Assembly: GCA_030704615.1 (NCBI GenBank)
Contig: CM060734.1
Coordinates: 63,816,042 to 63,880,041 of the forward strand
Length of the DNA stretch: 64,000 nt
Reading direction: 5' to 3'
From: Takakia lepidozioides
Lineage: Eukaryota > Streptophyta > Takakiopsida > Takakiales > Takakiaceae
The translations under genes were made by a program, and so were the position numbers. The notes under the pieces are model-generated. The model worked only from the letters and a program-made list of their open reading frames with translations, was not told the DNA's origin and did no database searches. The first letter of the stretch is position 1, and each line of letters begins with the position of its first letter. Below are positions 29,650-41,944 of the stretch, one piece after another.

Positions 29650-30277
29650 AGTTGGTTTCTGCTATTGCATGTACTTTTCCAGGGTTTAGACTTGATACAG
29701 CATGGTACCTTCCATGGGTGGGAGTGACTGAGCTGTTGGGGTGGGCAGAATTCTGACAAACACACTTTCATTTGTGACAGTGAACCCTAAACAGTCATGA
29801 AGCTGTGGCATGAATCTTTTCTGACCCTAATCAATGGTGGCCCAATTGTGGGAAAAAGGTGAATGCATGTTGGATTATAGAGAGTAGCAGATGCAATTGA
29901 GCATAGGAACTAGTGTGAGAAGTTGAGTTGGGTGTTTCCTTGAACAAATGTAGGCTGTTATTGTCAGTTGCTACCAGCAAGGCAAAGATGTATGCATGAT
30001 TTGTGAGAGGCATGGATAGCTGAAGGAGCAGGGATAGAGTGTGGGTCCAGATTCATCGGTGAGGGCCACATTTCAAGCACAACATTGCCTATGATTCCTT
30101 GTGGAAGGATTGGTACAAGAAACCTGCATGGGTAGATGGTCAACTGGAAGCCGCAGCAGCAGCGGCACAATTGGTAAAATCAGGCGATGAGGGCACCTTC
30201 TTCAACACATTTCAGCCTGTTTTTCCCCCTTATCACAATCGGCCCTAAATTTCCATGTTGAATTATGCAAGTTAGCT
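29541..30277 (+). repeat. Direct duplication, copy 1 (end of TNP2 plus OSB-like sequence)
   Basis: This ~737-bp segment is repeated at 30514-31255 with few differences. It starts inside the last TNP2 codons, passes the stop, and runs through sequence encoding OSB-like PDF pieces (LFSDPNQWW near 29817, and a segment near 30060-30170 with FKH, LW and KKPAWVDGQL). The second copy therefore carries a duplicated transposase tail that is not functional. Confidence 0.8.
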
Positions 30278-30513
30278 GGTTGACTGAATCTTTGATAGAT
30301 TGGAGTGACTTTGACATGATACTGCCAATGTGACAACAGGAAAGTATCCAAAAACAGGTACAAGAGATGAGGAGAAGGTGTGGAATGAATACTTTTCTGA
30401 TTTGGTCAAGTTTAGGGAGTGTTCAACACCATGGCTGAACAAGATGTGGTGTCGTGGAGCGCGATGCTTGCAGGATGTGCACAGCAGTGAAGTGGGATGG
30501 AGCCTTTGAATTG
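30278..30513 (+). pseudogene. PPR/OSB-like fragment between the duplicated segments
   Basis: About 30340-30420 encodes TGTRDEEKVWNEYFSD, the same OSB-like start seen on minus near 17350. It is followed directly by a PPR piece, VFNTMAEQDVVSWSAMLAGC. A stop follows. The fragment is non-functional. Confidence 0.65.
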
Positions 30514-31255
30514 CTGAATTGGCCATTGCCAACTTGAATGCACCTGCAAGGCAGAGGCGAAATGGTAGAAGGCGGAGGCAAGCTCCACATGGGAGGTACC
30601 AAGCCAGTTGTGCTATGGTGTAGAGTTGGTTTCTGCTATTGCATGTACTTTTCCAGGGTTTATACTTGATACAGCATGGTACCTTACATGGGTGGGAGTG
30701 ACTGAGCTGTTGGGGTGGGCAGAATTCTGACAAACACACTTTCATTTGTGACAGTGAACCCTAAACAGTCATGAAGCTGTGGCATGAATACTTTTCTGAC
30801 CCTAATCAATGGTGGCCCAATTGTGGCAAAAAGGTGAATGTCTGTTGGATTACAGAGAGTAGCAGATGCAATTGAGCATATGAACTAGTGTGAGAAGTTG
30901 AGTTGGGTGTTTCCTAGAACAAATGTAGGCTGTTATTGTCAGCTGCTACCAGCAAGGCAAGGATGTATGCATGATTTGTGCAGAGGCATGGATAGCTGAA
31001 GGAGCAGGGATAGAGTGTGGGTCCAGATTCATCGGTGAGGGCCACATTTCAAGCACAACATTGCCTATGATTCCTTGTGGGAGAATAGCTACAAGAAACC
31101 TGCATGGGTAGATGGTCAACTGGAAGCCGCAGCAGCAGCGACACAATTGGTAAAATCAGGCAATGAGGGCACCTTCTTCAACACATTTCACCCTGTTTTT
31201 CCCTCTTATTAGAATCGGCCCTAAATTTCCATGTTGAATTCTGCAAGTTAGCTGG
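30514..31255 (+). repeat. Direct duplication, copy 2
   Basis: This is the second copy of 29541-30277. It includes 130 bp of TNP2 tail and the same OSB-like segment. Small indels separate the two copies, so the duplication is not brand new. Confidence 0.8.
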
Positions 31256-31693
31256 TGGTGGACACATGTATAGCAAATGTGGGAGCACTGAGGATGCGTG
31301 TTCAACACTATGGCTGAACGAGATTGTGCGTTTGCAGTGCGTGTGCAAGTCTGGCAGCTTTGGATGCATCACCAAAGTTGGAATTGTAACAGATGCGATC
31401 CAAATGTGGGGAGCATCAAGGGTATGCCAAATGCCTCGTATGCCAAATGTGGGAGCATCAAGGGCAAACCTGGCAGCTCTGGAAAAAGGGAAGAGGTCCA
31501 TGGCTTCATTGTCAAAGCTGGAATTCTACCTGATGTGATTCTGAACAATGCCCTCGTGGACATGTATGCCAAATGTGGGAGCATCAAGGATGCGAAGGCA
31601 GTTTTCCAACACTATGGCTCTTGGAGTGATTTTGACATGTACCAGCGAAGGGGAGAAAGTGGGGCCCTCAGTAGACGAGTTGAAAAGCACTAG
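31256..31693 (+). pseudogene. PPR repeat remnant inside the CACTA element
   Basis: The plus strand encodes decayed PLS-type PPR motifs: MYSKCGSTEDA, then in another frame FNTMAERD, and then GFIVKAGILPDVILNNALVD followed by MYAKCGSIKDAKAVF. Frame changes separate the pieces. It is likely a captured or inserted host PPR fragment, related to the minus-strand remnant at 16743-17830. Confidence 0.75.
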
Positions 31694-32668
31694 TTAAAAA
31701 GCACTGGCGCTTGATAGGGTGGGGCAAAATTCAGGCTGGGGTGATCATTGATATCCCGGACGCAATGTAAAAAAGACGGTTGTGAGTGAAGGACACCCGT
31801 AGCAAAAAAACCCTGCTGTCTCAAAAAAGGAGGCAGTCACAAAGAGCAAGGCACTTTGTCCAAGCTTCTCGAATCTAGCAACAATGTGGACAGGGATTGA
31901 GTCATTGGGAACAATTTATGTAAGGTGGCGAAGAAAACCTTGTCTGAGGATCACTGGATATTTCTCTAGTACGGTTGGACTAGTAGAGATTGAAATCCGT
32001 GCTCAGCTTAGCTTCAGATTGTCTCATTGTGAAGGGTCACGGTTGACTGGACAGAAATGGGATTGACATTGCCGGGCTCCCAAATCTCTGAGACGACATG
32101 TGGTAGTTTTATCTATAGCTTCTCAAAGCAATTGTTTTACATTGTTCATTATAGTGTGACATTCTCATAACGATATTGTCGTCAGCTGCATGAGCAGTGC
32201 ATCTTTTTGGATTGTTGGTCCCCATAACCCTAATAACCTTTTTGAACTTTTTAAATTCTCTAAACAAAAGTCTATGTGTTATGTCGTCCAGGGCATGTTG
32301 AATAGAGGTGGAAGTCATTTTATCCATCCATCTTCCACCTGGATGTCAATGGGCCAAGTCATATCCACCTTGATGGTCAATGTGCCACGCCATATAGTTG
32401 CCCCAAATTCCTGTAGGACATCTGACACTCACCTCACACTCCATGACTCATTTGACACTCATGTCAAATGCCCCATATGAATTATCTTGGTCAACATTTG
32501 TTGACCGTATGGGTGTCATTTGAGTGTGAAATTTGTAACACCATGTGGCTTTTCCTACAATGATCCAAATCACACCTTGCCTCGTCTCACATGGGTGTAA
32601 GAAGAGCCGTTCAAAGTGCCAGGTGTGAACTATGGGTGGTGTTGGAAAAACCGGTTTCTGTAGTAGTG
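31694..32668. other. Right subterminal region of the CACTA element
   Basis: No gene. The last ~300 bp contain several TGACACTCA/TGAGTGTGA-like motifs and end in the terminal inverted repeat. AGAAGAGCCGTT near 32592 mirrors AACGGCTCTTCT near the left end. Confidence 0.6.
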
Positions 32669-32744
32669 TTTCAAGCTTTAGAGAGCTAGAATGGAAGGGC
32701 TAGGGCTGGTTTCCACTTGGGTGAAAGAAAAACACCTGTGAGGG

Positions 32745-33890
32745 GCTGTGTCGGGCTGTGCCGGTGGCCTTCCGAGCTATGACGAGTTGTGAGGGGCTGT
32801 ATCGGGCTGTGCCGGTGGCCTTCCGGGCTGCGCCAGGCTGTGAGGGGCTGTGTCGGGCTGTGCCGGTGGCCTTCTGGGCTGTGACGAGCTGTGCCGGGCT
32901 GCGCCAGGCTGTGAGGGGCTGTGTCAGGCTGTGACGAGCTGTGCCGGGCTGAGAGGGGCTGTGTCGGGCTGTGCCAGTGGCCTTCCGGGCTGTGACGAGC
33001 TGTGGCGGGTTGCGCCCGGCTGTGAGGGGCTGTGTCGGGCTGTGCCGGTGGCCTTCCGGGCTGTGTCGGGCTGCGTCGGGCTGTGAGGGGCTGTGTCGGG
33101 CTGTGCCGGTGGCCTTCCGGGCTGTGACGAGCTGTGCCGGGCTGCGCCGGGCTGTGAGGGGCTGTGTCGGGCTGTGTCAGTGGCCTTCCAGGCTGTGACG
33201 AGCTGTGCCGGGCTGAGAGGGGCTGTGTCGGGCTGTGCCGGTGGCCTTCCGGGCTGTGACGAGTTGTGGCGGGCTGCGCCGGGCGGAGAGGGCTGTGTCG
33301 GGCTGTGGTCGGTGGCCTTCCGGGCTGTGACGAGCTGTGGCGGGCTGCACCAGGCTGTGAGGGGCTGTGTCGGGCTGTGCCGGTGGCCTTCCGGGCTGTG
33401 ACGAGTTGTGCCGGGCTGTGAGGGGCTGTGTCGGGCTGTGCCGGTGGCCTTCCGGGCTGTGACGAGCTGTGTCGGGCTGAGAGGGGCTGTGTAGGGCTGT
33501 GCCGGTGGCCTTCCGAGCTGTGACGAGCTGTGCCGGGCTGCGCCGGGCTGTGATGGGCTGTGCCGGTGGCCTTTAGGGCTGTGACGGGCTGTCACGGGCT
33601 GCGCCAGTGGCCTTCAGGGCTGTGACGGGCTGCGCCCCTGGCCTTTGGGGCTGTGACGGGCTGTGACAGGCTGTGCCCATGGCCTTTGGGGCTGTGATGG
33701 GCCGTGAGGGGCTGTGATAGGCCGTGCCTGAGGCCTTTGGGGCTGTGACGGGCTGTGACAGGCCGTGCCTGAGGCCTTTGGGGCTGTGACGGGTTGTGAC
33801 AGGCCGTGCCTGAGGCCTTTAGGGCTGTGAGGGGCTGTGACAGGCCGTGCCCGAGGCCTTTGGGGCTGGGGCCTATGTAGGGCTGTGACG
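32745..33890 (+). repeat. GGCTGTG-rich minisatellite
   Basis: GGCTGTG and close variants recur dozens of times in higher-order units of about 50-75 bp that contain GTGGCCTTCCGGGCTGTGACGAG (in the first ~850 bp) and GAGGCCTTTGGGGCTGTGACG-like variants (after ~33590). Both strands stay open for long stretches because the repeat lacks stops; I do not regard those frames as genes. The reverse-complement heptamer CACAGCC is repeated in the LTRs and inside the neighbouring gypsy element. Confidence 0.9.
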
Positions 33891-34039
33891 ACTGTGACCA
33901 GTGACCAATGTAGGCTGTGCTGGTCTGTGGTGGCCCGTGTTGACCTGTGGAGGGCCAGTGCTGACTCGTGGAGGCACTGGTGGACTGCCTAAGGACTGGC
34001 ATGTGGTCTTGAAGGCGGAATTTTGACGCTCGTGGAGGG

Positions 34040-34955
34040 TGTTAGAGGGCTGTCTGGGACATAGTCACATTTACAGGGGATCTGTGGAATACCAGGGGAT
34101 CTGTGGGACTTAGACACATTACAAGGGATCTGTGGGGTACCCTTAAATTTTGCAGTCACAGCCAGTCACAGCCACACAGCCATACCCAGGCCGACACAGC
34201 CCGACACAGCCACACAGCCATACCCAGGCCGACACAGCCCGACACAGCCACACAGCCATACACAGCCCGTCACAGCCCGACTCAGTTGCACAGCTAGTCA
34301 CAGCCATACACAGCCCGTCACAGTGCACACAGCCAGTCACAGCTTGACACAGCTGTCACAGTCATAGGGAACGACTGTGGGGAACAACATCTGCGAAGGG
34401 AACATGTAGTTCACGGATGACGGTTAGTGAGGGAAGCGGTTAGAGCAGCTGATAGGAGATAAAATCAGGAGCGGGGACGGGAGAGGGGGACTTCTTGGAT
34501 CACTTCTTGGGGGATCATTTCTGGGAAGTGAGAGGGCGGATAGAGGGGAGCTTGGGAGTACAAGGAGGATGTTACCACAGCAGAAGGGAGGAGGAGACAA
34601 TTGCGACTTAGTTAGTATAAGCTGGTGAATTACATAGAGAGGTAGATTAGAGAAACTGTGGCATCAATATGTATCTGATTCTTATTAATCTGATTCTTAT
34701 CCGATACAAGCACACTGTGTAGAGAGACCTGAGAGAAGTTGTGCATGAATGGAATCAGGGGATCAAAGGAGCAACCATGAACTGAGAATATGAAACCAAT
34801 AAGGAATATAAATTGGAAACCCAACCATGATTCACTAGCTGCACGTCATGTCTGATTGTTCCACGCGGGTTGAATGCTTAGAGATATCCAACTCTTCTAT
34901 CTTGGAGTTTCCCCCTCGGATAACGAAGGGATGGGTGAGTAAAAGCCGCGCGACA
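34040..34955 (+). repeat. 5' LTR of the gypsy element
   Basis: It starts TGTTAGAGGGCTGTCTGGGA and ends AAAGCCGCGCGACA. It contains a CACAGCC-type tandem array (about 34152-34360) and is longer than the 3' LTR mainly because of one extra array unit. Confidence 0.93.
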
Positions 34956-34957
34956 TT

Positions 34958-34975
34958 TGGCGACCATACTGGGGA
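34958..34975 (+). other. Primer-binding site
   Basis: TGGCGACCATACTGGGGA begins 2 bases after the 5' LTR. TGGCGAC...GGGGA sites of this kind prime minus-strand synthesis in plant gypsy elements; which tRNA is used is not resolved. Confidence 0.6.
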
Positions 34976-35643
34976 ACTGAGTCATGAACAACCAGATGTG
35001 ACAGGCATCTGGTGGGATCATGGTGGATGGAGAATTAAAAAATTTGATGTGAATCAAATTCCTTGTGGAACAAAGAAGGAAAGATTGTCTAAACAATTCT
35101 TTCAGAGGTTCTTGGAATTGCCAGACGGTTGTAAAGAAAATATTCTGAAGAGAGTGCATGATGCTGACCCGGAATGGGGTCTGGAGAAATGAGTGATACA
35201 GATTTATCAGGTAGCCTGTAGAGGAAGAGCACGTTGGTTACCCACACTAGTTTATGTGATAGCCTTGCTATCCATTAAAAGAGTGGAGTTTGAAAGCTGG
35301 GAGGAAAGAAAAGTGAATGTTTACACTCATATGCATGAGGAGCTTGTACTGGTAAAGAATTGGATTCCAAAGGATATTTTGTGGATCAAGCTCACACCAA
35401 GAACAGCTTTTCAGACTTGTTTACCATATGGGTATATGGTAACAGAGACCTCCAGTATGGCCAGAGGTACATTGAAGCTTGAAAGAAACCCAGGCATATA
35501 CGAGAGATACTACAGAAGAGAGTTTTGGTCATTGCCACACTAAAGAAATGAAAGACATGGGACATGAGTGATGAAAGAGAAGCTAGACTCCAAAGATATT
35601 CAGCAAAAAGAGAAATTTATCTGAAAGCTAATTATCCATACCT

Positions 35644-38041
35644 TTGGGACAGAGGAATAGACATTGGGGAATCATCTGGACTCTCACACCATTGAGATCA
35701 GGGAGTACAACACCCATACCGGAAGAGCTAGAGTTGGATACTACACCTTCTTTTTCGTTGCAAGAAAGATTAAGGGATTTGGTAGAGGAAGAAGATCCAA
35801 CACGAGGTGGAAGATCGGAGGTACATCCCTGGGTAAAAGACTTGACAGAAATCTTTGATAAGAAATGGCATGGAACACCAAGAGCAGGAACTCCAGTTTC
35901 TGAAACTGAAGATGAGGTGGAAGAGCCAACGGAGAGTTCAAACTCTCCAACACTATTACAAAACAGTTACATGAGTGAAGAAGAAGAAGCCCAAGGGCAG
36001 AACTTGGAAGATGAAAACAGAGAGAGGAAATTGCAAGATGAGGGATATGAAGAAGTAGACCCAGCAGCTGAGGTTGAGACTACAACCAGGACATCCCAAC
36101 CCGTTGGACCTGGATCAAGTGGAGCACTTGGATCACAGGCCAATGAAGGTGTCGGCTCAGAGGGATCAGGCGGAAGACCTGGATCTGGCTCTGGGGGGAC
36201 AGGGAGTGTGGAAAGTAGTGCAACTGAGGCTGGGAATACTGTGAGTATAGTAAGGCCAGGAGCAGGAAGTGCTCAAGGGCCAGTACTTGGTGGAAGAACC
36301 ACCACAACTACTACAGGTCCTCAAGGACCAGCATCAGCCAAGGGGCCAACAACTGTCAGGGGGCAGGGTGTAGGGTCACAGATGGCGTTACAACCAACAC
36401 GGGCAAAACCACATTTTCCAATATATTCAGGAAAAGGGGATCCTGATGTGCACATTAGCCAATTTGAGCACATGTGCATAGTGAACAATGAGAATGGCGA
36501 TGATGCCAAGATGAGATTGTTTCCATGTTCACTCATAAAGAAAGCCAGTGAATGGTATACAAGATTCCCTGATAATCATTTCCTAACCTGGAATGGCTTG
36601 AGTACAGCGTTCCGAAATAGGTTCAGGACTAGTAAAACTGAGGATGAAGTGTATGGAAGTTTACAACAGTTTGAAGCAGAAGAAGCATGAAACTGTTGAA
36701 GAGTATATGGAGAAAATGGAATTGATGATGAAAAAGTTGGTTGCTATACCAGCACCAGGATTGCAGAAGGCTTGGTTTGTGAATGGACTAAGACCAGAGT
36801 TGCAAAAGAAAGTTGACATGTTACCCCACAATACAGTGGAGGAGGCATTTGAAACAGCAAACAGAATTGAGCAATTGGGAATGCTCAGGAAGGAGAAAAG
36901 GGATGAAGAGGACTCTGAGGATGAGTCAGATGAGGAAGAAGAGCTAGAGCAAAAGAAGAAGAGTAAAAGGAAGGAAAAGATGAAGAGGGAAAATTATGAG
37001 AAAAGATTAGAATAAATCTTGAAAAAATATGCCACAGAGGCTGCAACACATTGGAGGAAGGGTGTCTGGTGTGCAAAATGCCAGAATGAAGGCCACACCA
37101 CCACTGAATGCCATATGAAGGAAAAACACTGTACTATCTGTAAAATGGATAACGATTCTACTGAGAATTGTTACTACAACAGAAGGACAGCAGCAAGAGA
37201 ACCTAGGCAAGTAAGGATGCATCAAGTGCAACCCCAGCCAGGAAGAAACAATGATCAGGACCACTATGGTAGGCTTGATGGTTATAACAATGGCATGGGA
37301 AGAGGTAATCCAAGAGGGAATTACCAAGGGAATTTCAGAGGCAACTATCAGGGTAATTCAAGAGGAAATTACCAGCCAAGAAATCAGGATTACAGAAATA
37401 ATCCTAGAACAGACCAAGGGCGAGGACCCAATGGAGAAGAACTGTGTTACTATTGTAATCAGGCAGGACATCGCAAGGCGGCTTGTCCATTCTGGATCAG
37501 ACACCAGAATGAGATGAGAGCTCATGTGAATGAAGGGCCAGTAGTGGCAGCCCACATGGTTAGGCCATGTGTTGTACCGGAAGTCAGTACAATGATAGTA
37601 ACCAGAAGCAAAGCCAAATTAATACCTCCAGTGGAAGAGGAAGTGGATGATAATGAAGATGGCAGTGATGTGCCTGAAGATGATGAGGCTTGGAGAGATG
37701 AGAAAGAACTACATAAAGAAGTGGCAGATACCATAAGAGAAATGCAGAAGAGTACTGATATTCCCATAGCAGATTCCTCAGACTCTGAAAGAGAAGAAGA
37801 AGTCAGTGAGGAAGAAGGAAAGAAGGAAGCTGCAAAAGTACAGAGTATGGAGGGGACTTTGGCTGAAGTGATATGCCAGTCCAAGGTGGAAATTACCATT
37901 GGACAGCTATTGGCTGTGGCACCTTATTGTAGACACATGCTGTATCAAGCAATCAACAGGATTGCCCATTTGACAGAGAACACAGACCTGAACAGCAAGG
38001 TAACCAGTTATAATATGAAGCCAGAAGGGCGAGGATTTTGA
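35644..38041 (+). pseudogene. gag of the gypsy element
   Basis: Structural protein that packages the retrotransposon RNA. The first ~250 residues are acidic and Gly/Ser/Thr-rich. The capsid-like Retrotrans_gag segment follows at about 36400-36900 (PIYSGKGDPDVHISQFEHMC, then WNGLSTAFRNRF). Two Cys/His regions come next: a CxxC...CxxC stretch at about 37070-37160 and a classical zinc knuckle CYYCNQAGHRKAAC at 37444-37485. Breaks are a one-base frameshift near 36672, a TAA stop at 37013-37015 (explicable as CAA to TAA), and a one-base frameshift near 38030 before protease. Upstream frames at 34848-35543 hold a degenerate possible N-terminal extension. Confidence 0.85.
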
Positions 38042-38048
38042 TGATTCT

Positions 38049-41000
38049 ATGCCAGTAATCCAATTGAGAATTGGAAGCACAGAACTAACTGATGTACTGA
38101 TAGATGGAGGCTCTGCAGTGAATATCATGACAGATCAGTTGAGGCAGAAGCTTGGTCTAAATAACATGAAATCAGCCCCATTTACAGTAACAATGGCAGA
38201 TCAAAGGAGTGTTCAGCCATTGGGATTGATAAGAGGAGTTAAAATACAGATTCAAAAGATGATCTTTATGATCACAGTAACTGTGTTGAAAATGGATGAG
38301 GTCATGGAAGCTTATTCCTTATTGTTGGGTCGACCATGGCTGAAACAGGCCAGGGTATCTCATGACTGGAATTCACAGTTACTAACTGTGCAGGATAGGT
38401 TGCACAAGATACAAATCACCACGAAGAAATCTGAAAGATTATCTGTTACAAGAAGACCAAGAGGGGTCAGAGAGTATGATTGGAAAGAAGGACTGGATGA
38501 GGAGCAGGAAGCTACCTTGTTCGCTGCACACCCAGAGTGGGAACAGGTTGCAGAGATGCAATTAGAAGGTCTCAGTTGTCTAAAGAGCATCTGTTGTGGT
38601 GTAGTGTCAGCAACACCAATTGAGGAAGAAACAAGCAGTTACCCACCACATTTCTATCAAGAAAGAGAAGGGGAAATGGAAATCGTAGAAGAACCAGCCA
38701 CTGTAAGTCTACACGATGAAATAGTAACTGGTTGGACAATCACAGCTGACGAGCAGGTGAGGGAAGTGAATGTGGGAACTGAGGAGAAACCAAGGATGGT
38801 GGAGGTAGGAGCGGATTTGGAGCCAGAATTCTTTGAAGCTAAAAGTCTGTTTATCAAATACAGAGATGTATTTGCTTGGAACTACGAGGATCTGAAAGGG
38901 ATACCACCTGAGATCTGTCAACATAAGATTGAACTAGAACCAGGATCAATACCAATTAAACATGCAAGATACAGAATGAATCCCAACTATGCAGAGAAGG
39001 TTGGAGAGGAGATCAAAAAATTGGCTGAAGCTAAATTTATATACCCGATAGAGTATACAACTTGGTTGTCACCCATTGTGATAGTTCCCAAGAAGAATGG
39101 CAAACTAAGAGTTTGTGTGAACTACAAAAAACTGAATGCTTGTACGAGGAAGGATCCTTTTCCCTTACCATTTACAGAAGCAGTATTGGACACTGTGGCA
39201 GGCCATGAGATGTACTCATTCATGGATGGCTTCAGTGGTTATAATCAAGTGCAAGTGGAAGAAGAAGACCAACATCACAGACTGGGGTGCTTATGCATAC
39301 AAAGTCATGCCTTTTGGACTTTGTAATGCACCAGCAACTTTTCAGAGAGTGATGAGTGAATCTTTTCAGGAGTATCTGGATGATTTCATGCAGGTATTCT
39401 TGGATGATTTCAGTGTGTATAGCTCTAAGAGTGAGCACTTGCATAAATTGGAGTTATGCTTGGCCAGATGCAGGATGAGAGGTCTGGGCCTGAATCCAGA
39501 GAAGTGTACTTTCTGTGTAAACTCGGGGGTGCTTTTGGGACACATTGTGTGTAAGAAGGGACTTCTTGTGGATCCCAGAAAGACAGAGGCCATTAAAGCC
39601 TCTCCACCTCCATTAAATGTTAAGAGTCTAAGGAGATTCCTGGGACAAACCAGCTATTACAGAAGATTTGTCAGACGGTATACACAGATAGCAGCACCAT
39701 TGAGCAAGCTTCTGAAGAAAGATGCAGTGTTTGCATGGACAGCTGAATGTCAACAAGCTTTTAAGGAACTGACATTGTCAGTGACAACTACACTTGTATT
39801 GATTAATCCTCACTGACAGGAAATGTTCCATGTTCACTATGATGCTTCAGGAGAAGCATTGGGAGCAGTGCTAGCCCAAAATGTTACAGGAAGGATAGAT
39901 TCACCTGTGTACTATGCTAGCCGATTAATGAACAATGCTGAAAGAAATTATAGCACAACAGAAAGAAAAGCATTGGCAATGATCTATGCAGTAAAGAAAT
40001 TCAGGCATTACCTGTTGGGAAAGAAGTTTATGTTTTATGTGGATCACCAGGCTCTGATATACCTGGTGAACAAACCTCTGATAAGCGGAAGAATAGCAAG
40101 ATGGTTGATAATCTTGCACGAGTTTGAGTTTGAGGTTGTTTACAAGCCTGGGAGGCTGCATCTTGTAGCGGACCACTTGTCACGGTTATCAACAGGAGAA
40201 CCAGCCACGGGAGTAGATGATCAATTACCAGATGCGAGTTTATTTGCAGTGGAGGTGCAGGGAAGTGCAGAAGACTGGTTAGATTGGCAGTGGCCAATCA
40301 GATACTATCTTGCTCATGGTCAATGTCCACCAAGTTATGGAAAGGAGCAGAGAAAGAGAATTGCTATCAAGGCTCTACCTTACACTATGGTAGGGAGCAG
40401 AATGTATAAGCTAGGACCAGATGGAGTGCTGAAGCGATGCTTATACCACCATGAAGTTAATAAAGTTTTAGAGGAAGTTCATAAAGGAGTGGCAGGAGGC
40501 CATTTTGGAGAAGAGACTACTAGTAGGAAGATACTACTCGCCGGTTACTGGTAGCCTACTTTGTTCAAGGATGTGCACGAGTATTGTAAAACTTGTGATG
40601 AGTGTCAGAGGCTAGGACCATTACAGAGATCTGGAAAGATGGCTTTGCATCCTACAATGCCTACTGAACCATTTCAGAAATGGGGATTGGACTTTGTTGG
40701 ACCAATAAACCCACCAGCCAAAAATACACAGAACAAGCATATAATCACAGCAACTGATTATACTACAAAGTGGGTGGAAGCTAAAGCTCTGAGAGACAAC
40801 ACAGCTAAGTCCACAGCCAGGTTCTTGTATGAGAACATACTTACACGATTTGGCTGTCCCCTGGAATTTATCAGTGACCAAGGAAGTCACTTCATAAATG
40901 AGACCATAGAACTTCTCACTAGGGAGTTCATGATTGTGCATAGGAAGAGTACGACCTATTACCCACAAGGTAATGGACAGGTAGAGGCTACCAACAAAAT

Positions 41001-41576
41001 ATTATGTACTATCTTGGCTTAGATAGTCAATGCAAACAGAACAGACTGGGATACCAAGCTACTGACAGCTTTGTGGTCATACAGGACTCCATATAAAGTC
41101 ACCACTAAATATACACCATTCCAATTAGTTTATGGTATGGAAGCCTTACTTCCAGTGGAGTTTTTGTTACCTACCATGAGAACTGAATGTGGAAGAAGAA
41201 TGGAATTGGAAGATTCGATTAAGGTCAGGAAACAAAAATTATACCATGTGGAAGAAGTATGTGCGGATGCAACTGACAACATGGCCATACAGATGAGAAG
41301 GAATGATCAGTTTGATGAAGGGAAGTTAAAGACTTTTAAAACAGGAGATTTGGTTTTGTGGTTGCAAAAGAAGGGAAAGATTAAAGCTTCTAAGCTTAAA
41401 TCACCATGGAAGGGACCTTATGTCATACAAAGGATGTATGATAACAATACATGTTACAAACCATCAACAAAGAGATGTTGGGAAAAGTCAATGCCAACAA
41501 GTTGAAAGGATACAGTGGTATCCATGACAAACCGTTGAGACACGATTTGCATATAGAATTACAGGAACAGTCATAA
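38049..41576 (+). pseudogene. pol of the gypsy element: protease, RT, RNase H, integrase
   Basis: Protease at about 38060-38350 with active-site motif VLIDGGSAVN (D-G-G instead of the usual D-S/T-G). RT fingers at 39080-39280 (PKKNGKLRVCVNYKKLN), palm with the catalytic motif QVFLDDFSVY near 39393. RNase H at 39830-40180 (HYDASGEALGAVLAQ, YVDHQALIYL). Integrase has the HHCC zinc region (HKGVAGGHF...CKTCDECQR), then the DDE core (ATDYTTKWVEA, FISDQGSHF, YYPQGNGQVEATNK). Breaks: about 11 bases lost with a frame change near 39275, inside RT; stops at 39814-39816, 40552-40554 and 41020-41022; a frame change near 41460, after which the tail runs to a TAA at 41574-41576. No chromodomain seen. Confidence 0.92.
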
Positions 41577-41654
41577 GTTGTTCCAATAATACCAACGGAG
41601 CATGGAATACTTGTCGTTAAACCAGTTGTGAGCGAAAACACAGGTGTTTGAATA

Positions 41655-41905
41655 GCTGTCACAGCCCAACACAGGGTAACACAACCTATCGCAGCCTAAC
41701 ACAAGGTAACACAGCCTGTCACAGCCCAACACAGGGTTACACAGCCTATCACAGCCCAACACAGGGTAACACAGCCTATCACAGCCTAACACAGGGTAAC
41801 ACAACCCGTCACAGCCCAACACAGGGTAACACAGCCTATCACAGCCCAGCATAGGGTCACACAGTCGCGCACAGCCTGTCACAGTGCAACACAGCCTGTC
41901 ACAGT
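41655..41905 (+). repeat. Internal CACAGCC-type minisatellite
   Basis: About nine units of roughly CACAGCCCAACACAGGGTAA plus CACAGCCTATCA, each near 30 bp, lie between integrase and ORF A. The heptamer is the same as in the LTR array and the reverse complement of the flanking minisatellite. Confidence 0.9.
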
Positions 41906-41944
41906 CTAACACAGCCTACCAGAATTACACAGTCCATAAGATCA

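Larger units (their letters stand above)
19239..32668. mobile_element. Autonomous-type CACTA (En/Spm) transposon, 13.4 kb
   Basis: Left terminus CACTAGTACAGAAACTGGTT at 19239; right terminus is the reverse complement of CACTACTACAGAAACCGGTT ending at 32668. Flanks are TTT on both sides (19236-19238, 32669-32671), the 3-bp duplication expected for this superfamily. Inside are a TNP2-type transposase on plus (25841-29649) and a TNP1-like accessory gene on minus (20209-25811), starting close to each other and divergently. The element also holds a LINE-derived insertion (23940-25180) and duplicated PPR/OSB-like sequence (29541-31693). Both genes carry stops or frameshifts, so this copy is probably defective, although the ends look usable in trans. 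Confidence 0.93.

Noticed and set aside
32924-33595. 223-codon minus-strand frame rich in Ser/Pro/Thr/Ala/His
   Set aside because: It lies wholly in the GGCTGTG minisatellite; repeats without stops stay open on several frames by composition.
32745-34360. CRISPR-like regular repeats
   Set aside because: Units are contiguous, degenerate minisatellite copies without unique spacers, in a eukaryotic nuclear sequence.
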